A DNA stretch of 64,000 nucleotides from Halorubrum hochsteinianum (GTDB lineage Archaea; Halobacteriota; Halobacteria; Halobacteriales; Haloferacaceae): NCBI RefSeq assembly GCF_023702125.1, contig NZ_CP098415.1:1488001-1552000 (forward strand), written 5' to 3'. Of this stretch, positions 16,943-26,311 are shown piece after piece. A program made the translations under genes and the position numbers. The notes under the pieces are model-generated. The model saw only the letters and a program-made list of their open reading frames with translations, was not told the DNA's origin and searched no databases. How positions within the stretch are numbered: position 1 is the stretch's first letter; every line of letters starts with the position of its first letter.

Positions 16943-18187
16943 CTACGCGAGGGTCCCGACGCCGATGAGCCGCCAGCGCGCGCCGACGCGCCGGTTGATC
17001 GCGATCTGTGCGCCCTCCTCGGCGCAGACGGGGCGCTTGAGGCTCACCTCGCACTCGCCGTCGCGCGCGCTCGTCACGGCACCGACCGTCGTCGCCGTGC
17101 CGACCGTGAGCATCAGCGGCTCGCCGGTGCTGATCTCCTCGATGTCGCTCTCGCCGCTCTCGTCGTCCTCCTTGCCGACGACGCGGTCGAGGAGGTCGAC
17201 CTTCATCTCGAACTCCTCGCGGGTCGGCGGGAGCGTCCCCGGTTCGCCCGCGACCTGTCCGGCGAGGGCGTCGCCCTTCGTCAGGCTCGGGTCGAGCCCG
17301 GTGCCGACGCCGAGGAGGCCGCCGGGGTGGGCGGTCTCGACGTCGTGGTCGCCCGCCTGAAGCGACCGGACGGTCGTTTCGAGGGGTCGCCACTCCGTCT
17401 GGCCCTCCTCGTCGACCTCGCGGCCCGGGCGGATCTCCAGCCCGTCGCCGACCGACAGCTCGCCGCTGACCAGCGAGCCGCCGACGACGCCGCCCTTGAG
17501 GTCCTCCGCGGTCGCGCCCGGTCGGTTGATGTCGAACGAGCGGGCCGCGTACATCCGGGCGTGCTCGCTCGGGTCGCGGTCCGGCGTCGGGATCTCGGAC
17601 TCGATGGCGTCGATGAGGAGGTCGAGGTTGACCTCCTGTTGGGCCGAGACGGGGACGATCGGCGCGTCCTCGGCGACGGTCCCCTCGACGAACTCCTGAA
17701 TCTGCTCGTAGTTGTCGACGGCGCGGTCGCGGTCGACCAGGTCCACCTTGTTCTGCGCGATGACGATGTTCTCGATCCCGATGAGATCGAGCGCCATCAG
17801 GTGCTCTTCCGTCTGGGCCTGCGGGACGTCCTCGGTCGCGCTCACGACGAGGACCGCCCCGTCCATGATCGAGGCACCCGACAGCATCGTCGCCATCAGC
17901 GTCTCGTGGCCCGGGGCGTCGACGAACGACACCGTTCGGACCGGCTCGCTCGCGGAGCCGTCCTCGCACTCCTCGTCGACGGTGTAACACTCCGGCTCGT
18001 CGACGCCGGGACAGCGGCGGAACGTCGCGTCCGCGTACCCCAGCCGGATCGAGATACCGCGTTTCATCTCCTCGCTGTGCTGGTCGGTCCACGAGCCGGA
18101 CAACGCCTGTACCAGCGTCGTCTTCCCGTGGTCGACGTGACCGACGAGACCGATGTTCACCTCCGGTTGTGTGTTGGCTTCAGTCAC
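16943..18187 (-). CDS. eif2g: Translation initiation factor aIF2 subunit gamma
   Basis: 414 residues. G1 motif GHVDHGKT (16-23), DAPGHE (G3), NKVD (G4) and the Cys-rich knuckle typical of a/eIF2-gamma ([16 protein letters not shown]) are present. As part of aIF2 it brings Met-tRNAi to the small subunit. The start is GTG. A strong Shine-Dalgarno GGAGGT (plus 18194-18199) sits 6 nt upstream, unusual in haloarchaea, and CTTTATCA near 18240 implies a leader of about 27 nt. It heads the block aIF2-gamma, PIN, rpo7, spt4, dephospho-CoA kinase. Confidence 0.95.
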   Translation of the reverse strand: MTEANTQPEVNIGLVGHVDHGKTTLVQALSGSWTDQHSEEMKRGISIRLGYADATFRRCPGVDEPECYTVDEECEDGSASEPVRTVSFVDAPGHETLMATMLSGASIMDGAVLVVSATEDVPQAQTEEHLMALDLIGIENIVIAQNKVDLVDRDRAVDNYEQIQEFVEGTVAEDAPIVPVSAQQEVNLDLLIDAIESEIPTPDRDPSEHARMYAARSFDINRPGATAEDLKGGVVGGSLVSGELSVGDGLEIRPGREVDEEGQTEWRPLETTVRSLQAGDHDVETAHPGGLLGVGTGLDPSLTKGDALAGQVAGEPGTLPPTREEFEMKVDLLDRVVGKEDDESGESDIEEISTGEPLMLTVGTATTVGAVTSARDGECEVSLKRPVCAEEGAQIAINRRVGARWRLIGVGTLA

Positions 18188-18193
18188 TGTTGG

Positions 18194-18199
18194 ACCTCC
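18194..18199 (-). promoter_or_regulatory. Shine-Dalgarno sequence deciding the aIF2-gamma GTG start
   Basis: ACCTCC on the plus strand is GGAGGT on the coding strand, 6 nt before the GTG at 18187. Most genes here look leaderless, so this site stands out and fixes the non-ATG start. Confidence 0.75.
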
Positions 18200-18296
18200 T
18201 AACGGAGTAGTCTTACCGGAAATTCGCCCCGTGCGAGTGATAAAGTTGCTGTTATCGATACAGGACGGCGACGATTCGATTTATAAACCGAAACGC

Positions 18297-18547
18297 GGTG
18301 GCGCGTGCCGGAGAGCGCCGCCCCGCGGCGCGAACCGCACGCGCGAGGGAGTCGCGAGCGGACGGGCGACCAAAGGGAGCTCGGAGCGAGCGACGAGGCT
18401 GGGGAGGCGTGAGGTGCTGTGCGGAGCGGGGCGGGACTTGAAGGGGCAGCCGCGAGGGCGAAGCACGCCGTAGCAAGCACCGCAGCGAGCGGCGCGAGCG
18501 AGGAGCGCAGCAAGGCGCGCGAGCCCTCGCGGCTGGGGCTTCGGCGG
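18297..18547 (+). repeat. Dispersed structured element, copy A (candidate structured RNA)
   Basis: Copy A lies in the 521-bp gap between aIF2-gamma and the DUF5810 gene. From its 5' end: GGTGGCGCGTGCC; stem P1, GCGCGTGC (18301-18308) with GCACGCGC (18337-18344), enclosing hairpin GCGCCGC-ccc-GCGGCGC (18315-18331); a weaker P2 closed by GTCGC (18351-18355) and GCGAC (18390-18394); a constant core GACGAGGCTGGGGAGG; and stem P3, 13 bp (18447-18459 with 18523-18535). TTTATAAA at 18280-18287 lies 10 bp outside the 5' end. The closing pair of P3 is T-G here (TGAAG with CTTCG). A degenerate second copy of the 3' end follows at 18578-18600. Confidence 0.8.
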
Positions 18548-18708
18548 CCGTGTCGCCGGTAACGACTGTCTCGTATCGAGCGGCTGCGGCTTCGGTGGTC
18601 CAGTCTGTAGTTGTTCTAGACCCGACAACACCGTTCCGATCGTTCGACGCGTTTCCCACGTCTGAGGCCGACGCGGCTTTACGGCTCACCGACGAACCCA
18701 CGCCCGAC

Positions 18709-19224
18709 ATGGGATACGCGTGCCCCGTCTGTGACACCCCGCAGCGCGACGGCGAACACCTCGCGCACCACCTCGCGTTCACCGCGATGCTCCACGGCGG
18801 CGACCACGAGGACTGGCTCGACGAGCGCGTCCCCGACTGGGGCGACCGGGAGCCGGCGGGGCTCGCGGCCGAGGTGACGCTTCACGCCGACGACGCCGAG
18901 TACGAGGAGGTGTTCGAGGACACCGTCGCCCGCGGCCGCCCGGACGTGGGGATGGGGTCGGGCGCGACCGACGCCGGCCACGACCACAGTCACGACCACG
19001 CCGGCCACGACCACGCCGACCAGAGCGGGTCCCGCGGGGTCAGCGTTCCCGACCCCGACGCGCTCGACGACCCCGCCGTCGCGGAGGCGATCCGCGAGGC
19101 GCGCGAACTGACCCGAGAAGGAACCGAGGACGCGGACGCCGCGGACGACACCGACCCCCAGGAAGGCGACGCCGACCCCGACGACTCCGCCGACCCCGAC
19201 GACCCCGACGACTCCGACGCGTAG
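18709..19224 (+). CDS. DUF5810-type protein with zinc knuckle and His-rich segment
   Basis: 171 residues from ATG at 18709 (MGYACPVCDTPQ). The N-terminus has CPVC followed by HLAHH, a likely C2H2-type metal site. A His/Asp-rich segment near residues 88-104 (GHDHSHDHAGHDHAD) could bind further metal. The C-terminal third is Asp/Pro low complexity. The N-terminal half matches the haloarchaeal DUF5810 style; function unknown. It is 36 bp upstream of the DUF5809 gene on the same strand, a probable operon. Confidence 0.8.
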   Translation: MGYACPVCDTPQRDGEHLAHHLAFTAMLHGGDHEDWLDERVPDWGDREPAGLAAEVTLHADDAEYEEVFEDTVARGRPDVGMGSGATDAGHDHSHDHAGHDHADQSGSRGVSVPDPDALDDPAVAEAIREARELTREGTEDADAADDTDPQEGDADPDDSADPDDPDDSDA

Positions 19225-19260
19225 CGGAACGCCCTTGCCCGCGCCCGGTCAACACCGCGT

Positions 19261-19698
19261 ATGGAGACCAGAGGCACGTTCGCTCCCGAGACGCGAGCCG
19301 AGGCGCTCGAACGCTACGAGGAGGTCGGTCCCGTCGCGCAGGTCGTCGTGCGCGAGGCGACCAAGGCGATGTCGTTCGACGCCGACGAGTACGACGAGCG
19401 CGTCACGCCCGAGGTGATCCGCACCGCGCGCGACGCGACGTTCGCCGAACTGCTCGCGGTCCACGTCGGCGAGGGCGACGAGTTCGACGCGTGGCTCGCC
19501 GACAGCGAGTTCGACGACGAGGACGTGGTCCGGATCGGCTCCGACAACGTCGACAACGTCGTCTGGCACCCGATCCCCTTCGCCGACGCGGTGATCGCCG
19601 CGACGTATCAGGACGAGCCGGACGCGGCGGCCAGCACCCTCCGACGCAACGCCTTCGGGCGCGTGTACCGCGAGGAGTTCTACGAGTCCGGCCGGTAG
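19261..19698 (+). CDS. DUF5809-type protein
   Basis: 145 acidic residues, soluble and mostly helical, starting METRGTFAPETRAEALERYE. The segment AQVVVREATKAM and the late NVVWHPIPF look like the haloarchaeal DUF5809 family, often found beside DUF5810. No catalytic motif is obvious. The 36-bp spacing suggests cotranscription with the preceding gene. Confidence 0.75.
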   Translation: METRGTFAPETRAEALERYEEVGPVAQVVVREATKAMSFDADEYDERVTPEVIRTARDATFAELLAVHVGEGDEFDAWLADSEFDDEDVVRIGSDNVDNVVWHPIPFADAVIAATYQDEPDAAASTLRRNAFGRVYREEFYESGR

Positions 19699-19801
19699 GT
19701 CGGCCTCCCGCGGTCCGCGGCGCTGCCGCTCTCCGAAACGAACGAATCCGCAGAACGGACCGCGAGCGTCGCGTCCGCGACGCGTCAGCCGGGTCGCCGC
19801 C

Positions 19802-20068
19802 TCAGAGGCGACCGACGTTCTCGACGTTGACCGACTCGACGCCGTCGACCTCGGAGAACGCCTCCTCGACGGCCTCCGTGCCGCCCGCGCCGTCGGGAAC
19901 GATGACGGTCGGGAGGAGCGCGACCAGCCCGAACGCGACGTCGTCGCGCTCGAAGCCGCGGATCTTCGCGCCCTCGGGCAGGACCTCCTCTAAGCGGTCC
20001 TGGAGGTCGTCGAGGTCGACATCGGGGCTGTTCGGCATGACCTTGATCTTCGCGGCGACGTCCCCCAT
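19802..20068 (-). CDS. ef1b: Translation elongation factor 1-beta
   Basis: 88 residues, the archaeal length. It starts [22 protein letters not shown] and ends [15 protein letters not shown], the guanine-exchange fold that recycles EF-1-alpha from GDP to GTP. It begins one base after the preceding zinc-finger gene stops, so both are translated from one mRNA. Confidence 0.95.
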   Translation of the reverse strand: MGDVAAKIKVMPNSPDVDLDDLQDRLEEVLPEGAKIRGFERDDVAFGLVALLPTVIVPDGAGGTEAVEEAFSEVDGVESVNVENVGRL

Positions 20069-20069
20069 C

Positions 20070-20249
20070 TTACGGCCCCCGGAAGCCGCAGTCGTGGCAC
20101 TCGTAGAGGTTGCTCTGCTTCCGGCACTTCGCGCACCGGTAGATGGTCGCGCCGCAGTCCGGACAGGAGAACTGGGCGGCGTTCATGCCGGACACCTGGA
20201 TCCCACAGGAGACGCACTGCGGGGTACCCTTCGAGTCGCTCTGGCTCAT
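20070..20249 (-). CDS. Two-zinc-finger microprotein (HVO_2753 family)
   Basis: 59 residues from ATG at 20249. Eight cysteines in four CxxC pairs (CVSCG, CPDCG, CAKC, CHDCG) form two zinc fingers. Length and text agree with the Haloferax HVO_2753 family, whose deletion is reported to affect swarming and biofilm formation. TTAAAA on the minus strand (20273-20278) is about 26 nt upstream, which supports this start over an in-frame ATG at 20261. It is cotranscribed with ef1b, so a link to translation is likely. Confidence 0.9.
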   Translation of the reverse strand: MSQSDSKGTPQCVSCGIQVSGMNAAQFSCPDCGATIYRCAKCRKQSNLYECHDCGFRGP

Positions 20250-20391
20250 ACACGTACTCACCGGCGCGCGACTTTTAACCGTTGTTCTTTGCCCCGGAAC
20301 GCCCGTGCGGCCCGATACCGCACCGCTCGACCGCCCGAACCGCGCCCGCCGACGGCTCTCCGGAGCGCTTCCTAACGCCCCCGTGGCGGTC

Positions 20392-21627
20392 TCAGCCGAC
20401 GATCAGCGGCCCGATCAGCACGCCCATCAGGTGGACGCGCCGGGCCCCAAGCCGGGGCGGGACGAGTCCCAGCGCGCCGGCGACGAGGAGGACGCCGACG
20501 CCGAACGCCCCGGCGAACGCGTACGAGAGGAGCGCGAGCAGTCCGAGCACGCCGAGCGACAGCCGGGTGTAGTCGGCGTCGCCGACGATCCGGAGGTACG
20601 GGTCGCCGAGCAGCACGACGAGGGCGAACCCGAAGCACGCGGCGGTCGCGGCGGCGACGAGCAGTATCGGCAGCGCGAACGGGACGCCGGCCCGGTCGAT
20701 CGCGACGGTCACGCCCGTCCGCGGCGTTCCGAGCGCGACCAGCGCGAACAGCGCGAACACCGTGTTCGCCGTGCTCGCGCCGCTCGTCGCCACGACGAAC
20801 CCGCGGTCGGCCGACTCGCGCGGCACCGCGGGCATCGCGGCCGCGGCGGCGATCGCGGCCGACACCCCCGGCACGTAGCCGACCACCGCGCCCGCGAGCG
20901 AGCCGGCCCCGGCGCTCGTCCCGAGGGCGCGCGCGTCCATCGCGATCCGCGGGTCCGCCTGCGGCGGGACGCCCTCGCCGCCCACGGCGTCGACGAGGAC
21001 GGGGACGCCGAACAGCCCGGCGAAGAGCGGCGCGAGGACGCCGCCGGTCGACAAGGGAGCCGCGGGGTCGGCGTCGAGCGTCGCCAGCCCGAGTGCGGCG
21101 CTCGCGAGGAACGCGACCGCTCCCCCCACCGCGGCCCGCCGCGACGACTCCGTGAGCACGAGCAGCGCGACGACGGCCCCGAGCAGGAGCGGCAGGTGCG
21201 CCCGCAGCGTCGGGTACGCCCGCACCATGACCCACGTGACCGGAACCGCCAGCGGGACCGCGAGCGCGACCGCCAGCCCGGAGCCGACCGCGGAGAGCCG
21301 GACCGCCTCCCGTCCCCGTCCCGCGATCACCAGCCGGTGACCGGGGAGCGCGGCGACCGCGGTCGCGGCGTCGGGAACGCCGAGCGCGAGCGCGGGGACG
21401 ATGTCGAGGAAGGAGTGGACGACTCCCGCGCCGAGCATCGCGACGCCGACGAACAGCGGGTCGGCCGGCACCGACGGGGCGAAGCCGGCCAGAACCAGCG
21501 CGAAGTTGTTGGCGTGGAGCCCCGGAACCAGCCCGCTCGCCGTCCCGAGGGCGACGCCGCCGAGCAGGAACGCCAGCGCGCCCGCTGCGAACGTCGGGTC
21601 GACCACCGGTCGCACGAGCGCGTCCAT
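20392..21627 (-). CDS. TctA/DUF112-type permease
   Basis: 411 residues with about 10-12 hydrophobic segments and almost no polar domain. Two related halves each carry the family loop: [12 protein letters not shown] (about 30-41) and [10 protein letters not shown] (about 253-262). Bacterial TctA works with a periplasmic TctC and a small TctB to import tricarboxylates. Neither partner is visible here, so this may be a stand-alone archaeal version with an unknown substrate. Confidence 0.82.
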   Translation of the reverse strand: MDALVRPVVDPTFAAGALAFLLGGVALGTASGLVPGLHANNFALVLAGFAPSVPADPLFVGVAMLGAGVVHSFLDIVPALALGVPDAATAVAALPGHRLVIAGRGREAVRLSAVGSGLAVALAVPLAVPVTWVMVRAYPTLRAHLPLLLGAVVALLVLTESSRRAAVGGAVAFLASAALGLATLDADPAAPLSTGGVLAPLFAGLFGVPVLVDAVGGEGVPPQADPRIAMDARALGTSAGAGSLAGAVVGYVPGVSAAIAAAAAMPAVPRESADRGFVVATSGASTANTVFALFALVALGTPRTGVTVAIDRAGVPFALPILLVAAATAACFGFALVVLLGDPYLRIVGDADYTRLSLGVLGLLALLSYAFAGAFGVGVLLVAGALGLVPPRLGARRVHLMGVLIGPLIVG

Positions 21628-21680
21628 CGGCGGCGGTGGCCGCGGCTTCCGGGATAAACGTCGGGTGAGGGAAACTACGC

Positions 21681-21742
21681 GCGGAAGAAGCGCCGGGTGG
21701 GAGAAGCACCGGGCGGAAGAAACACCGGACGGAAAAAACCGG
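21681..21742. terminator. Tandem 16-bp repeats giving serial T-tracts downstream of rps17e
   Basis: Three 16-bp units (21681-21696, 21697-21712, 21713-21728) and a 14-bp partial unit share GCGGAAGAAGCACCGG with changes. On the minus strand, downstream of the rps17e stop, they read as TTTTTT, TTTCTT, CTTCT and CTTCTT tracts between CCGG blocks. Oligo-T runs terminate archaeal RNA polymerase, so a tandem terminator is plausible. Alternatively it is simple slippage. Confidence 0.5.
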
Positions 21743-21810
21743 ACGCCCGTCGCCGGCGACGACTGCGGCGGTCGCTGGACGTTGTCGAAACGAACCGGTA
21801 GAGAACCCGC

Positions 21811-22005
21811 TTACGCGTGCTGTGCCGCCTGCGACTTCTTCTGCGTGACGTAGCCCGCGATGCGGTTGCGGACGCCCTTGGACTCGACGGTGGTCAGCGC
21901 CGTGACGCTCTCCTTGTTCGTCTCGAAGTCCGTGTTGAACGAGTCGGGATACCGCTCCAGCAGGGCGTTCCCTAGCTGCTTGATGTACTTGGGCTTGATG
22001 GCCAT
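21811..22005 (-). CDS. rps17e: Ribosomal protein S17e
   Basis: 64 residues, MAIKPKYIKQLGNALLERYPD start and SKGVRNRIAGYVT, the full archaeal S17e. It is a small-subunit protein. It lies 130 bp downstream of the DUF447 gene on the same strand and is probably also transcribed separately. Confidence 0.95.
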   Translation of the reverse strand: MAIKPKYIKQLGNALLERYPDSFNTDFETNKESVTALTTVESKGVRNRIAGYVTQKKSQAAQHA

Positions 22006-22135
22006 ACCGAGCGATACCGGTGGCCCGAACTAAAAGGGTTCGTTCCGCCGCGAGCGGCCGCGAGGCGCGGTCCCCACCTCGAATCCGACCCGGCGCGTCG
22101 ATCCCGCGTCCTCACGAGCGGTCGCGGCCCTGCCC

Positions 22136-22834
22136 TCACGACCGGTCGCGTTCCTCCCCTCGTGACCGGTCGCGCTCCCGCCACCCGGTCGCCTCGTCGA
22201 TCCGGTCGAACGCCTCGCGCTCCGCCGGCCCGCCGCACCGCTCGACCACGTCCGCGAAGTACCGGAGACGGTCGAGCAGCTCGTCGGTGTCGAACGACGG
22301 CACGTCCAGCCGCGAGGCGGCCACCGTGGCGTCGACGACCGCCCCGAACCCGCGGTTCACGGTCGGGACGCGCTCGGCGACGACCCGCGACTCCACCGGC
22401 TCCAGCTCCCACGTCCGGATCGTCGTGTCGCCCTCCGTCTCGGTCCCGACGCGCTCGACGCGGACCTCGACCCACGCGTCGGCGCTCGGCAGGACCGGCT
22501 CGTCGACCTCGCGGACCGTGAGCGCCGCGTCGACGAACGTCCGCGGGTCGACGGTGAACTGGACCACGCCGCCGCCGCGTTCGGCGAAGTTCCGCCACGT
22601 GCGGGTGCGCCCGTAGGTGCGCGCGGTGACCGGATCCCCGGGGTCGTCCGGCGCGTGAAGCCCGAGCGCCGCGGCGTTCCACCGGTCGTTCGGGCCGCGC
22701 GTCGTCACGACCGACTCGGTGACGCCCCGGAGCGACACCGGCCAGCCCTCGGGCGCGACGCCCGTCGGATCGGTCCGTTCTGTCGCTCCGCCGGTCGGAT
22801 CCCCCGTCCCGTCGTCCGCCGGATCCGGCGTCAC
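22136..22834 (-). CDS. DUF447-family protein
   Basis: 232 residues. After a disordered 30-residue start come ESVVTTRGPNDRWNAAALG, RTWRNFAERGGGVVQF and PTVNRGFGAVVDATVAASRL, typical of DUF447 proteins, which fold like flavin-reductase split barrels and probably bind FMN. It is the last gene of the cofD operon; its ATG overlaps the CitG-like stop by 4 nt. Its place beside CitG-like and CofD genes points to coenzyme metabolism, but the reaction is unknown. Confidence 0.8.
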   Translation of the reverse strand: MTPDPADDGTGDPTGGATERTDPTGVAPEGWPVSLRGVTESVVTTRGPNDRWNAAALGLHAPDDPGDPVTARTYGRTRTWRNFAERGGGVVQFTVDPRTFVDAALTVREVDEPVLPSADAWVEVRVERVGTETEGDTTIRTWELEPVESRVVAERVPTVNRGFGAVVDATVAASRLDVPSFDTDELLDRLRYFADVVERCGGPAEREAFDRIDEATGWRERDRSRGEERDRS

Positions 22835-23868
22835 GGCGTCACCTCCGCGCCGCGTCGGAGCGCGACGAACAGCGCAGCGCAGGTGAGGTCGGCGGTCGTG
22901 CCCGGGTTGATCCCCTCGGCGACGAACGCCTCGGCCAGCGACTCGGCGGCGTCGCGGTCGGCGCGGTGAACGGTCTCGGCGTCGACCGCGTCGACGCCCC
23001 CGATCGGCCCCGGCTCCGCCGCATCCCGCTCGTTCGGCTCGCCCTCGTCCGTCTCACCCTCGGGCTCCAAGATCGCTCGCGCTCGCGCGCTCGCCTCGCG
23101 GGCCGCCTCGACGCCGCGGGCCGACGCGACGAGCGTGTCCGGCTCCGCGGCGAGCAGTCCGAGGAACGCCCGCGCGGCCCGGTCGGCCAGCGGCCCCTCG
23201 TCGGTCAGGATCCACTCGGCCGCGCGGAACGTCCGCGGGAACCCCTCGACCCACTCCGCGGCGTTCCGGTCGGGGACGCGGTCCGGATCGTCGGGATCCG
23301 CCGACAGCGCCAGCACGTCCCGCAGCGTCGCCTCGCGCTCCCGGAGCGCGGGTTCGGCGTCGCCCCCCCGGCGCACGTCGAGGTCGTCAGCGCCCGGCGG
23401 CGGGTCGTCGACCGCGACGTCGACGGCCTCGAACGCCCGGTAGAAGGCGAGCGCGTCGTCGACCGTCGTCGCGCGGCAGACCGCGTCGACGCCGGCGGGC
23501 GAGAGCTCCCGGTCGGGGTCCGCCGCCGCCCGGACCAGCGGCGTGAGGAGCAGCAGGCAGCCGAACTGGGTGTTCGTGCCGGCGCGCAATGCCATCCCCT
23601 CGACGGCGCGCTCGAAGGCGTCGCCGACCGCGGGAACCCCGTCCGCAGAGCCTCCGTCCGCCGTCTCCGACGCCAGTTCGAGCCCCGCGCGGGCACCGAC
23701 CGCGCCGCCGAGGAACGACTCGAACCGCAGGTCGTCGAGGTCGCGGTGACGGTCGACGTTCCCCGGCTTCGGCGTCCCGGCGACCTCCACGAGGAGCGCG
23801 AGCGTCGCGTCGTCGACCGGATCGGTCGGGTCCGCCGCGCGGCCTTCCCGGCGCTCGCGTCGGGTCAC
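22831..23868 (-). CDS. CitG/MdcB-like triphosphoribosyl-dephospho-CoA synthase homologue
   Basis: 345 residues, all helical. EVAGTPKPGNVDRHRD near residue 30 and the late AEGINPGTTADLTCAALFV are the conserved CitG segments; NTQFGCLLLLTPL is also typical. Bacterial CitG makes the prosthetic group of citrate lyase from dephospho-CoA and ATP, but no citrate or malonate lyase is here. Archaeal homologues probably act on another nucleotide-type coenzyme. A linker rich in Gly/Glu/Asn near 275-300 is unusual. It overlaps both neighbours by 4 nt. Confidence 0.85.
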   Translation of the reverse strand: MTRRERREGRAADPTDPVDDATLALLVEVAGTPKPGNVDRHRDLDDLRFESFLGGAVGARAGLELASETADGGSADGVPAVGDAFERAVEGMALRAGTNTQFGCLLLLTPLVRAAADPDRELSPAGVDAVCRATTVDDALAFYRAFEAVDVAVDDPPPGADDLDVRRGGDAEPALREREATLRDVLALSADPDDPDRVPDRNAAEWVEGFPRTFRAAEWILTDEGPLADRAARAFLGLLAAEPDTLVASARGVEAAREASARARAILEPEGETDEGEPNERDAAEPGPIGGVDAVDAETVHRADRDAAESLAEAFVAEGINPGTTADLTCAALFVALRRGAEVTP

Positions 23869-24698
23869 GGTCGCGCCCCCGGTTCCGGCTCTTGCTCCGG
23901 CTCAGAGCCCGCGTCGCCGACGTCTTCGCGCTCGCGCAGCGCTCCCGTCCGCCAGTCGGCGACCGCGTCGGCGACTCGCGCGAGGACGGGCGGCTCCTCA
24001 GTCGGGCGACCGACGCTCACGGCGTCAGCGCCGTAGGCCGCGTACTCGGCGACCGTCTCCCGGCCGCGGACCCCGTTGTTGGCGACGAGCGTCGCGTCCG
24101 TGGGTGCGTCGCCGAGCGCGCTCGCGACCTCGCCGACCGCGGCCTCGGAGTCCATCGCGTCGACGTGAATCCAGTCCGCCCCGGCCTCCGCGGCGACCGC
24201 CGCGGTCGCTGCGAGGTCGACGCCGGTGAGTCCCGCGCGGACCTTCACGCTCGTCGTCGCGCCCGCGTCGGTCGCGGCGGCGACGTACCGCGCGAGGCGG
24301 TCGGGGTCGCGCAGCAGCGACTCGCCGCAGCCGACCGCGCGCAGTTCCGGCTGCCGGCAGTGGGCGTTGACCTCGCAGACCGCGTCGCGGTCGGCGCAGA
24401 TCGCGGCGGCCTCGCGGACCGGGCCGAGGGTCGCGCTCCGGACGTTGATACCGGGGCGGACCGGCGCGTCGGCGTCCGCGACCGCGTCGAGCTGGTCGGC
24501 GACGAACGCGAGCGGGTCGGCCGGGAGGAACTCGTCGCGCCCGCGGGCGACGAGGTCCCGGGCGGCGGCGCGGCCGGCCGCGTCGAGCGCGACGCCGCCG
24601 AGCAGCGCGACGTCGACGTGGTCGGCCGCTCGCCGGGCCCACTCGGCGTCCGCGGCACCGCTGAGGCTCGCGGCGACGAGGAAGGGATCTCCGGTCAC
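23865..24698 (-). CDS. Dihydrouridine-synthase-like TIM-barrel protein
   Basis: 277 residues. [11 protein letters not shown] (about 110-120, the Dus catalytic-Cys region), [22 protein letters not shown] and [12 protein letters not shown] follow the FMN TIM-barrel of dihydrouridine synthases (MJ0144-like group). The usual C-terminal RNA-binding helical domain is replaced by a short acidic Glu/Pro tail, so tRNA may not be its substrate. Position between cofD and CitG-like genes hints at a redox step in coenzyme synthesis. Confidence 0.75.
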   Translation of the reverse strand: MTGDPFLVAASLSGAADAEWARRAADHVDVALLGGVALDAAGRAAARDLVARGRDEFLPADPLAFVADQLDAVADADAPVRPGINVRSATLGPVREAAAICADRDAVCEVNAHCRQPELRAVGCGESLLRDPDRLARYVAAATDAGATTSVKVRAGLTGVDLAATAAVAAEAGADWIHVDAMDSEAAVGEVASALGDAPTDATLVANNGVRGRETVAEYAAYGADAVSVGRPTEEPPVLARVADAVADWRTGALREREDVGDAGSEPEQEPEPGARP

Positions 24699-25729
24699 TC
24701 CGCGCCCTCCCGCGGCGCTGCGTCCGCCGCGTCGCCGCCGACCGACGCCAGCGCGCGCTCGCAGGCGCGAGCGACCCGCTCGGCGTCGTCCGCGTCGTCG
24801 ATCCGCGTGTCGGTGCGCTCGACGTGCCGGTCGAGGTCGGTCGGGTCCGCCTCGTCGAGGACGAACGCGTCCGCGAAGGGGTACGCGGCCGCGACGCCCG
24901 CGGTAGAGGGTTCTCGGCCGACGCCCGCCATCAGGTCCGCGGCCGGCCCGGAGAACACCTCGTCGCCGACGAACGGGGAGACGGCGACCACGGGCGTCTC
25001 GCGGAGCGCGCGCTCGAAGCCGGGCAGCGCCAGCATCGGCCCGAGGCTCGTCACGGGGTTCGACGGCCCGATCACCACCGAGCCGGTGAGCGCCGAACGC
25101 ACCGCGTCGGTCGGCTCGGCGTCCTCGGCCCCCCGGAACTCCACGTCGGCGACCGGCGGCTCGCCGCGGCGCGCGACCCAGTACTCCTGGAAGTGGAACG
25201 TCTCGCCGCCCTCGGTGTGGATCAGCGTCGCCACCGGGTCGTCGGACATCGGGAGGAGGTCCACGTCAAGGTCGAACGCGTCCGCGAGGACGCGGATCGC
25301 CTCGGTCAATGTGCGCCCCTCGTCGAGCAGGCTCGTGCGCGTGAGGTGGACCGCGCGGTCGCGGTCGCCGATCTCAATGAACTCGCCGACCGCCGAGAAG
25401 CGCCGCCAGCGCGCGATCTCGCGGCCCGCGGTCTGGGCCGCGTCGTCGAGGTATCGGGGGCCGGTTTCGAGTCCGGCCGCGTCGGCGAGCCGGCCCAGCT
25501 CCTCGTGGGTCGCGGTCGTGTCCCCGTCGATCCCCCACCACGTCTCTCGGTCGAGGACGCCGCCGCCAGCGAACAGCACGGTGTCGACGTCCGGGCAGAC
25601 GAGGTGGCCGCCCAGCTCGACGTCGTCGCCCGTGTTGGCGACGACCGCGGTCTCGGCCGGATCCCACACCCGGGCCGCGCCGTCGAGGAGCTTCGGCGTG
25701 CCCGTCCCCCCGGCGAGGAAGGTTACCAT
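24695..25729 (-). CDS. cofD: 2-phospho-L-lactate transferase (coenzyme F420 synthesis)
   Basis: 344 residues from ATG at 25729 ([17 protein letters not shown]). The GGTGTPKLL loop, [23 protein letters not shown] and the later [16 protein letters not shown] are diagnostic. CofD joins lactyl or PEP-derived diphosphate to Fo, giving F420-0 (or dehydro-F420-0). TACAAAT about 26 nt upstream is the TATA-like box; longer upstream starts would enter repeat copy B. It heads the operon cofD, Dus-like, CitG-like, DUF447. Confidence 0.93.
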   Translation of the reverse strand: MVTFLAGGTGTPKLLDGAARVWDPAETAVVANTGDDVELGGHLVCPDVDTVLFAGGGVLDRETWWGIDGDTTATHEELGRLADAAGLETGPRYLDDAAQTAGREIARWRRFSAVGEFIEIGDRDRAVHLTRTSLLDEGRTLTEAIRVLADAFDLDVDLLPMSDDPVATLIHTEGGETFHFQEYWVARRGEPPVADVEFRGAEDAEPTDAVRSALTGSVVIGPSNPVTSLGPMLALPGFERALRETPVVAVSPFVGDEVFSGPAADLMAGVGREPSTAGVAAAYPFADAFVLDEADPTDLDRHVERTDTRIDDADDAERVARACERALASVGGDAADAAPREGAE

Positions 25730-25859
25730 ACCGGCGCAAGGCGACCCCCGGATTTGTATCCTCGCCTCCGCGGGCGACGTGGAACTCCGACGTTCGAGTC
25801 GTGAACGCTCACAGCCGATTCCAGAGACGAACGACGACGCTCGGCCGGCTTTCCCAATA

Positions 25860-26125
25860 GGCGCGTGCCTGCGAGGCCGCTCTGCGGCCGAGCAGCGCCG
25901 CGCGAGGGAGTCGCTGGCCCCGGAGCGAAGCGGAGGGTGCCAGCGACGAGGCTGGGGAGGTGTGAGGCTGTGCGGTCGCGGTGCGGGGCGGGACTCGAAG
26001 GGGTAGTCGTGAGGCGGGCGCAGGCGACGCAAGCACTGGAAGGAGCGAACGGAGTGAGCGACTGAAGCGCGCAGCGAGCGTGCGCCCGCCTCGCGGCTGG
26101 GGCTTCGGTGGTGTCCGTGTCGTTC
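25860..26125 (+). repeat. Dispersed structured element, copy B (candidate structured RNA)
   Basis: Copy B fills the gap between cofD and the AT-richer island. P2 is a perfect 8-bp stem GTCGCTGG (25910-25917) with CCAGCGAC (25940-25947). P3 is 19 bp: 26004-26022 with 26081-26099, including three T-G wobbles (TAGTCGTGAGG facing CCTCGCGGCTG). P1 is weaker than in A or F, but its inner hairpin GGCCGC-tct-GCGGCC is intact. No TATA box precedes it. The 33-bp 3' end (26093-26125) is repeated exactly at 26162-26194. Confidence 0.8.
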
Positions 26126-26161
26126 AACGATTTATAATTGGTTGTACTTTCGTCCAGCCGA

Positions 26162-26194
26162 GCGGCTGGGGCTTCGGTGGTGTCCGTGTCGTTC
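26162..26194 (+). repeat. Exact 33-bp duplicate of the 3' end of repeat copy B
   Basis: This stretch equals 26093-26125 base for base, 69 bp farther on. Between the copies is an AT-rich spacer with ATTTATAAT. Copy A has a similar but degenerate 3'-end repeat. This suggests that the 3' end is a functional or recombining unit. Confidence 0.85.
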
Positions 26195-26311
26195 GGCCGT
26201 GTATAAACAGATGGCTCCGTTGAAATCTCTCCCTTCCCTAAAACAGCTGACAAATGAGATTTACAAATTGAAAGGGAAACAACATACGTGGCAGCGTAGA
26301 ATTAACGCGCC

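Noticed and set aside
20392-21627. Complete tripartite tricarboxylate transporter
   Set aside because: Only the TctA-like subunit is present; no TctB or TctC gene adjoins it.
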